Source of the DNA: Symbiodinium natans
Lineage: Eukaryota > Sar > Dinophyceae > Suessiales > Symbiodiniaceae
Reading direction: 5' to 3'
DNA length: 64,000 nt
Assembly (NCBI GenBank): GCA_905221605.1
Contig: CAJNDS010000347.1
Location: 470,001 to 534,000 of the forward strand
Under the pieces are notes generated by a model that saw only the letters and a list, made by a program, of their open reading frames with translations, searched no databases and had not been told where the DNA came from. Below, piece after piece: positions 59,137 through 64,000 of the stretch. The position numbers were made by a program, and so were the translations under genes. Each line of letters begins with the position of its first letter. Within the stretch, counting starts at the first letter, position 1.

Positions 59137-59739
59137 ACCCTCCTCGACCTATTCTGATCCGAGGTCGGCACCGTTCTTGTCAGCATCTCCGCCACAGGCA
59201 CGCTGCTTGCAGCGAATGGCACATCCTTCAGCACACAAGAGTGGCAGCATAAAGGTGGTAGGTAGGTGACGGATCTGGTTGTACACAAAAGCTTCCTGCG
59301 AACAGATGACACTGGAATCGACTGCACGCAGACACGAGGACAGATATGCCCACATAGTTGCACACATGAATCTCCACATGCAAAGCCGCCTGGACTCCGC
59401 TCATGAGCTCCAACTTTGCGCAAGAATGCACAAGTGCTAGCTGCGGCGCAATGTTCAACCTCTGGCAAACTCTGAGCCCATTCAGACCAAACCGGCATGC
59501 AATGTTGCGGGTGATTCCGCAGTCTTTGCGGGGGATCTGTGATGATGCCTGTGTGCCTCTCTTGAGTAGTTGACACACGGTGCCGATTTGATCACGGTCG
59601 CCTACAACAATCCTGACCTTCTTCCTGAAGATGTTGGTAAAAATGCGATGAGCTTTTTGAAGAAGAAGAAGAAGCAGAAGCTGTTTGAGCTCCGGATCAT
59701 ATTTGTGACGGAGATACTGTAAAGAAGACGCCCTGCAGC
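59137..59739. other. Unassigned sequence
   Basis: A 202-codon minus frame (59228-59836) overlaps the copia fragment and has no recognisable motif. Not called. Confidence 0.3.
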
Positions 59740-60080
59740 CCGAAGTTAAGGTGGATGTCTCACCACTCAGCTCCCAGGATGCATCGATTTTGCAGCTGGC
59801 GCGGCACTTCTTTGAATTAACTGAACGCCAGAACACAGTTTATACGGTTTGGGCACTCAGCGGACACATGAGCTCACGAACAGTTCGGGCGATGACACAG
59901 TTGAGGTTTCTTGTCAAGTACCTTCTTGGGGCACGGGGCAATGCCATCAGGACTGCTAAGTCAATACCAGGACAAGGCGTTCTGGGAGCCTACGAAGAGT
60001 CAGTTGCTTTTGTATCCATGTCTGTCGACTGGAGCGAAGGGAACCAGGAAATCAACTTCCTGAAGCATGGAACATTTTGA
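59740..60080 (+). pseudogene. Decayed Ty1/copia reverse transcriptase-RNase H fragment
   Basis: The plus-strand frame aligns with the stretch of copia polyproteins between reverse transcriptase and RNase H. DASILQLARHFFELTERQNT corresponds to the DA..YR...G.L.YL...R.D segment, LSGHMSSRTVRAMTQLRFLV to the LS..M..PT......L.R.L segment, and KYLLGARGNAI to RYL.GT. PGQG follows, then a shrunken RNase H start, MSVDWSEGNQEINFLKHG, in which the usual STSG stretch is missing. Integrase and the polymerase core are absent. It reads opposite to the recognised genes and is most likely dead. Confidence 0.55.
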
Positions 60081-60732
60081 AGGACTGCATGTGGAAAGAT
60101 TCGACATCTTTCAGCTTGTGGGAGAAGATTGGCACGGGGATGATTGACTTGCGAGTTTCTCGGTATAAGCTACCAGCTCCGCAGACCTCAACACACACAG
60201 CAAATGAGCCAAAATAGGATTGGTGGCGTTGGGCGAATCGTGGGCCAAGATCGTGCGATGAGTTCGAGATACAGCTACTTCTGAGGGAGCCGCATTCGCA
60301 GCGTATATGTCATGTCGACATTGGCAAGAAGTTCCACAAGCTTGCTCGAAACTTTGTAGTGCAAACTAAGTTCAAGAGGTGAGCCGACAGGCTCTCTGTC
60401 GCGGTGCATTGCGCAAAATATGCAAAGCTTCACGCGCGCGTTTACGAGCCGCCGGGCGATTGACCGGACCCGAGAGCACTGCGAGATGTCGAGCCATTTG
60501 GTTGAGTTTACATGCAAAATGCTAAATGCTCTTGCACAAACTTTGTGCTCCGGCACTACTGCGCACAAGCGATACACGAAAGGCGCTGTGACAAGATTGA
60601 GCACATTTGCATGCACCCCAGACCCAGAAAGGTCGGTCCGGGTGCCTCTTCTGAGAATCTATCAGCATAAGCACACTGCAAAAACCCTGGAAGATCGCCA
60701 AGCAAAACCTTCGGACCTTTTCGCTGGTTCCG

Positions 60733-60733
<1 letters not shown>
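60081..60733. other. Unassigned; possible 3' exon on minus strand
   Basis: A minus-strand frame ending in a stop at about 60280 contains PLELSLHYKVSSKLVELLAN then VDMTYTLRMRLPQK and could be the last exon of a gene such as the one at 60811-61475. Not proven. Confidence 0.3.

Positions 60734-60764
<31 letters not shown>
60734..60764 (+). repeat. (CTG)10 microsatellite
   Basis: Ten uninterrupted CTG triplets. Confidence 0.95.
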
Positions 60765-60810
60765 ACGCTGGGATTCTTGGACTCCAGAAGGCGGACACCA
60801 CATGAAGTGG

Positions 60811-61475
60811 TCAAAGGAACGCCTGGGTGAAAAGATGGACAAGCACCACTGCGATGATCAGCGTATCAAAGTTGACGAATACAGTGACCGTCCCAGCCTG
60901 CCTGAAGGCCTTGAAAGCTGGGTTGGAGATTCGCTTGCCAATCCACATGCCACTGAATACCAGGTGCGCCATTCTGCCTCCGAGCCGCCAGTACGGGGGC
61001 TCGAGGCGCTTCTCTTCCACGCTTCCATCCAGCCTCTTGTCCTCCAAGTTGCCCTTCCCAGTCCACATGCCGTGGTCAACCCAGTCGCGCAGGTTATTGT
61101 CCTCGGTATCCATATTTGCCTTGCGTGCCAAATGCTCCCGATGGTCCTTCAGATTGACTTTCTGGCCATCAATCTCCACATTAGCGGTGCTGTCAGGCTG
61201 TAGGATCAGCGTGTGCCTTTGCGGGGATGTTACACATGCTGTAGCGAACTTACAACAGAAGCTGCTTCACAGTGTCACGTACACATCTCTACAACGCCGC
61301 AGCCTCACGCAGAAGCACATAGGTCGGATCAGGGTGTCTTGCTCAACGGCAAGTTCGGACTTACCCAGAATGCCTTTCAAGCCGGAGATGGCGCGCGTGC
61401 GCTTGGTGTACGTGCATTTGTCCGAGCCCGGCTTGGGATCACCCAACGCTTTGGGGTCGCTCAGCTCCAGAGTGC
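60811..61475 (-). CDS. Unidentified protein with possible membrane segment
   Basis: Two convincing minus-strand coding segments. The upstream exon starts at 61475 after TCGCAG|G and reads TLELSDPKALGDPKPGSDKC then TYTKRTRAISGLKGIL, ending near 61365 before GTAAGT. The downstream one (about 61216-60811) reads LILQPDSTANVEIDGQKVNL, then a very charged stretch (DHREHLARKANMDTEDNN), WVDHGMWTGKGNLEDKRLDG, PPYWRLGGRMAHL and ISNPAFKAFRQ, and ends with the hydrophobic TVFVNFDTLIIAVVLVHLF. The composition is clearly that of a real protein. No family is recognised. The join between exons is out of phase with the simplest splice choices, and the final hydrophobic part may be intron, since CAG|GC lies just before it. 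Confidence 0.45.
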
Positions 61476-61840
61476 CTGCGACAAGTCAACATGGCACGTC
61501 GCAAGGCACGCTTGTCCCGACCGGCCTCCCAGTGCAAGAGCTGAACAGCCAGCCGAAGAGACTTCGGTTGGCCGCTTCCTGCTGAATAACATGACGCGAC
61601 CAAAACATGACAACGTTGTCTGATCTGCATTGCAAGGTCTGTCTCATGATCACAGAAAAACAACTGAAGTTGTTCTATGCCATTCTATATCCTTGTTCCA
61701 CGCATGCCAAGTAGGACCCTTGCGCGTCAGCCGTGCGCAAGTAGGAGACCTGCCCGGTGCGTGGCGGACATAAGTCGACGTGTGCGATATCTTAGACATC
61801 AGCACGGCCTCGCGCGTGTCGAGCCAAATGATGTAGGGCA
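61476..61840. other. Unassigned sequence
   Basis: No gene or clear repeat is recognised. Exons upstream of the 60811-61475 gene may lie here. Confidence 0.3.
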
Positions 61841-61925
61841 TGGGTGACAGCAGGGGACTTTAGGTCTTGAAACAATCAATGTTGAACCAATCAATTGCTG
61901 CGACGAAGCAGGTTTCAAGGCTCCG
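61841..61925 (+). repeat. Direct repeat, copy 1
   Basis: Shares AGGTCTTGA and CAATTGCTGCGACGAAGCA, then GTTTC..AAGG, with 62541-62610. Copy 1 has about 14 extra bases in the middle. Confidence 0.7.
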
Positions 61926-62540
61926 TTTTTTGTTGGGGCGGCAACCCTCGAAGCGTGTTAGATCCTTTTCTGGTGACCGGCTTACGCGGCGCCGCTGCGG
62001 TCTCTCAGAAGCGGTAAACCTCCCCGAGGATGACCTGGGCTCGTGCTTGTTTTTGTTGCACGGGCATGGTTTGCAGCGACGGCTGTCTGGCCTGGTCGCG
62101 CTCGGACGGCAGGTCCTGTGCAACGGTTATCAACAGTACACAGTTGCATCATATAGTTGTAGTGTTGTAACACGCATGTCTCCTCCTCCACGCGGACGAA
62201 CTGGCGATGTGCCCTGTCAGCCAACCGCACCACGGCAGGACCTGTCGGGACTTCAGAGTTTGGGCTCGAGGGAGTTATCCTGCCTCTCCCGGTCTGGCCT
62301 CCCGCCATCCCTTCGTGGGAACGGGTTCTGGCGCTGGCTCGGGCGTTGCCTGGCTCCGCGTGTTTTGGCCAATGGGCTACACTGCAGTGACGCGCTGCGG
62401 CCTTCAGGTCTTCCTTCGGGCTCGGTTCCGCTTCGGGCTCGCGCTGAACCTTGCAGGTTATGCAGGTTGCGCAACAACACAATTTTGTTACTTGAACGAT
62501 TCCTGCCTGGGACATCTTGAACAAAAACGGGGGGCGGTAG
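61926..62540. other. Sequence between direct repeats
   Basis: GC-rich. A 217-codon plus frame (61867-62520) and a 180-codon minus frame (61982-62524) overlap; neither is recognised. Confidence 0.3.
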
Positions 62541-62610
62541 GGGACAGTGGTAGGGGGCTGCAGGTCTTGACCCAGTCAATTGTTGCGACGAAGCATGTTT
62601 CTCAAGGTTG
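62541..62610 (+). repeat. Direct repeat, copy 2
   Basis: See 61841-61925; the copies are about 700 bp apart. Confidence 0.7.
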
Positions 62611-64000
62611 CGCTAAATCTTCTGAGCACCGAATGAAAGGTCTCCATTACCAATCCCGGACAATCCCTTCTCCTCCCCACTGTCTTCTGAGACCTACGAT
62701 TGCTCCGATTTTCGTCGGTGCGCTTCCAAGAGAAAACCCATGAGAGCAACTCTCCGGGGCATGCGCTGGGCGGGCTCACGGGCGCAGCATTGCGGGAGCG
62801 CGCCTACGCACTTCGGCGATTCTCCGGGTGTTTTCGGGGAACAACTACAGCACAAGCTGGCGCGCAACGATGAAGCTCCGAGTTTCCAAGCACCCCCTTG
62901 TTGGAATGGGCCGAAGAAGCACCGACATCTGGCGACATCTGGCGACATCCTTTGCTCGGATTCGTGCCTCCCAGAAGCGGCGCCGCTCAGAGAACACCTC
63001 TCAAGAAGGCTTCAAGAAGGTCGGGCTGCTCTTGCAACAGTGTGGTATAAAGGAGGTACATCCGAGAATCTGAATATCCATGTCTTGGGCCGCAGCCCTA
63101 CAGCCCCAAAGCGAACGAAGCCTAAGCTACGAAGTTCCAAGTGCGCACGCGGCAGCCTGCAACGTTGGATCCACGGACATGATGGTGCACATAGGGCAGC
63201 GTATTTAAGGTCAAGAGGATTGTGAGCGCGGAAGCCAAATGCCTGCTTTTGTCCGACGATTTCTTCTGCTCCAAAACATTCTTTCTGGGCTCTCCAATAC
63301 AAGGGGGCATCCAGCATATCAGCATGACCTTACAACGTAGAACGAGAGCCCCGGAACCTTTGCAGAACCCAGAGCAAAGATTGGGCAACGAAGCACATGT
63401 GACAACACAGGATTCTGGTCAACCCGGCTTCTGCTCCCGTTTTGCAATCTCGCATTGGAATCGGGCTCCAGACGAAAGAGTGCGATTTCCGCACACAGGG
63501 CAAAAAGCAGAGCTGGTATCTGGTGGCCTGCTGCTGCTTATCACTCATAGGCAGATTCCCAGCATAGGACAACACTACATAACTTAGTAAAGTAGACCAC
63601 ACAGTGTTTGATAGGAGGAGTGGAATAGAGCACAATCCTTCTTAGTGTGGATTTGTACGATGCAGTGCATCGCGCATCGTGTACTGGACTGTACCGCGAA
63701 TGTCCCCGCATATCGCACATCGGGCATCGTCACGTATGTACAGTAGTGGTTGCGTACCACATCGCGCAGCAAAGTACAGAAGCCTAGCATCGTAAAGTAC
63801 AATTTATGATGTTCTACCATGCGAAAATGAAAAATACAGCGCAACATGGCATACTCTAGTATCGTTAGTATGCTTCACTGTAGTGCAGCGCAGCATAGTG
63901 CAGTGCCACAGAGTACAGGTGCAGCATGGCACCGTGTGTTGCGATAGTTAAGAGCCAGTTAGTCTTGCAACATGGAGGGCTGCGAGTCAGCCCACAAGCC
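62611..64000. other. Unassigned sequence to window end
   Basis: No gene is recognised. From about 63650 the DNA is rich in degenerate CATCGCGCATCG and GCAGCATAGTGCAG motifs, a weak dispersed repeat. Confidence 0.35.

Noticed and set aside
60203-60225. Minus-strand ATTTTGGCTCA resembling the dinoflagellate spliced leader
   Set aside because: Only 11 bases match and the CCGTAGCC start and AAG end are missing. Probably chance.
1-64000. tRNA, rRNA, CRISPR, bacterial-type promoters and terminators
   Set aside because: Looked for GGTTCGA-type T-arms, conserved rRNA cores and spaced identical repeats; none gave a credible structure. The tandem repeats lack the unique spacers of CRISPR arrays.

Overview
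The window looks like nuclear DNA of a dinoflagellate, most probably Symbiodiniaceae. This is inferred from three things. Recognisable genes are cut into small exons by introns that mostly start with GC or GA instead of GT, and both splice junctions usually carry an AG|G motif. The recognised protein types (a BCCT-family transporter, pentatricopeptide-repeat proteins, a PARN-type deadenylase, decayed Ty1/copia sequence) are common in such genomes. The DNA is gene-poor and full of tandem repeats. No bacterial operons, ribosome-binding sites or CRISPR arrays are present.

Layout. 0-1.3 kb: end of a 41-bp satellite (family B). 1.6-2.1 kb: an unidentified minus-strand ORF. 4.9-7.4 kb: a BCCT transporter gene on the minus strand with four visible coding exons. 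7.9-10.7 kb: several tandem repeats, including an 87-bp array of hairpins. 15.2-18.4 kb: a 74-bp satellite that passes from simple units into a 295-bp four-unit higher-order repeat. 22.7-24.8 kb: C-rich DNA, telomere-like TTTAGGG stretches and a 161-bp inverted-repeat element. 25.0-25.5 and 29.5-29.8 kb: PPR gene exons, minus strand. 26.6-28.3 kb: a TA-rich microsatellite bracketed by 20-bp repeats in opposite orientation. 38.0-47.5 kb: nested satellites, with 40-bp family A outside, 41-bp family B inside, and a 1.16-kb block of alternating octamers (family C) inserted into B with a 9-bp duplication. 48.5-51.4 kb: a PARN-like poly(A) ribonuclease gene, minus strand. 52.9-53.2 kb: a compound microsatellite. 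54.8-61.5 kb: several unidentified minus-strand coding exons, some membrane-spanning, with a decayed copia fragment on the plus strand at 59.7-60.1 kb.

Every recognised host gene reads on the minus strand, which fits the one-directional gene blocks known in dinoflagellates. The genes have no obvious shared pathway: osmolyte uptake (BCCT), organelle RNA binding (PPR) and mRNA poly(A) removal (PARN). Exon joins were made by eye from reading frame, family alignment and the AG|G rule. Those given with exact coordinates are well supported; those called approximate are not. No spliced-leader acceptor, promoter, terminator, tRNA or rRNA could be recognised.
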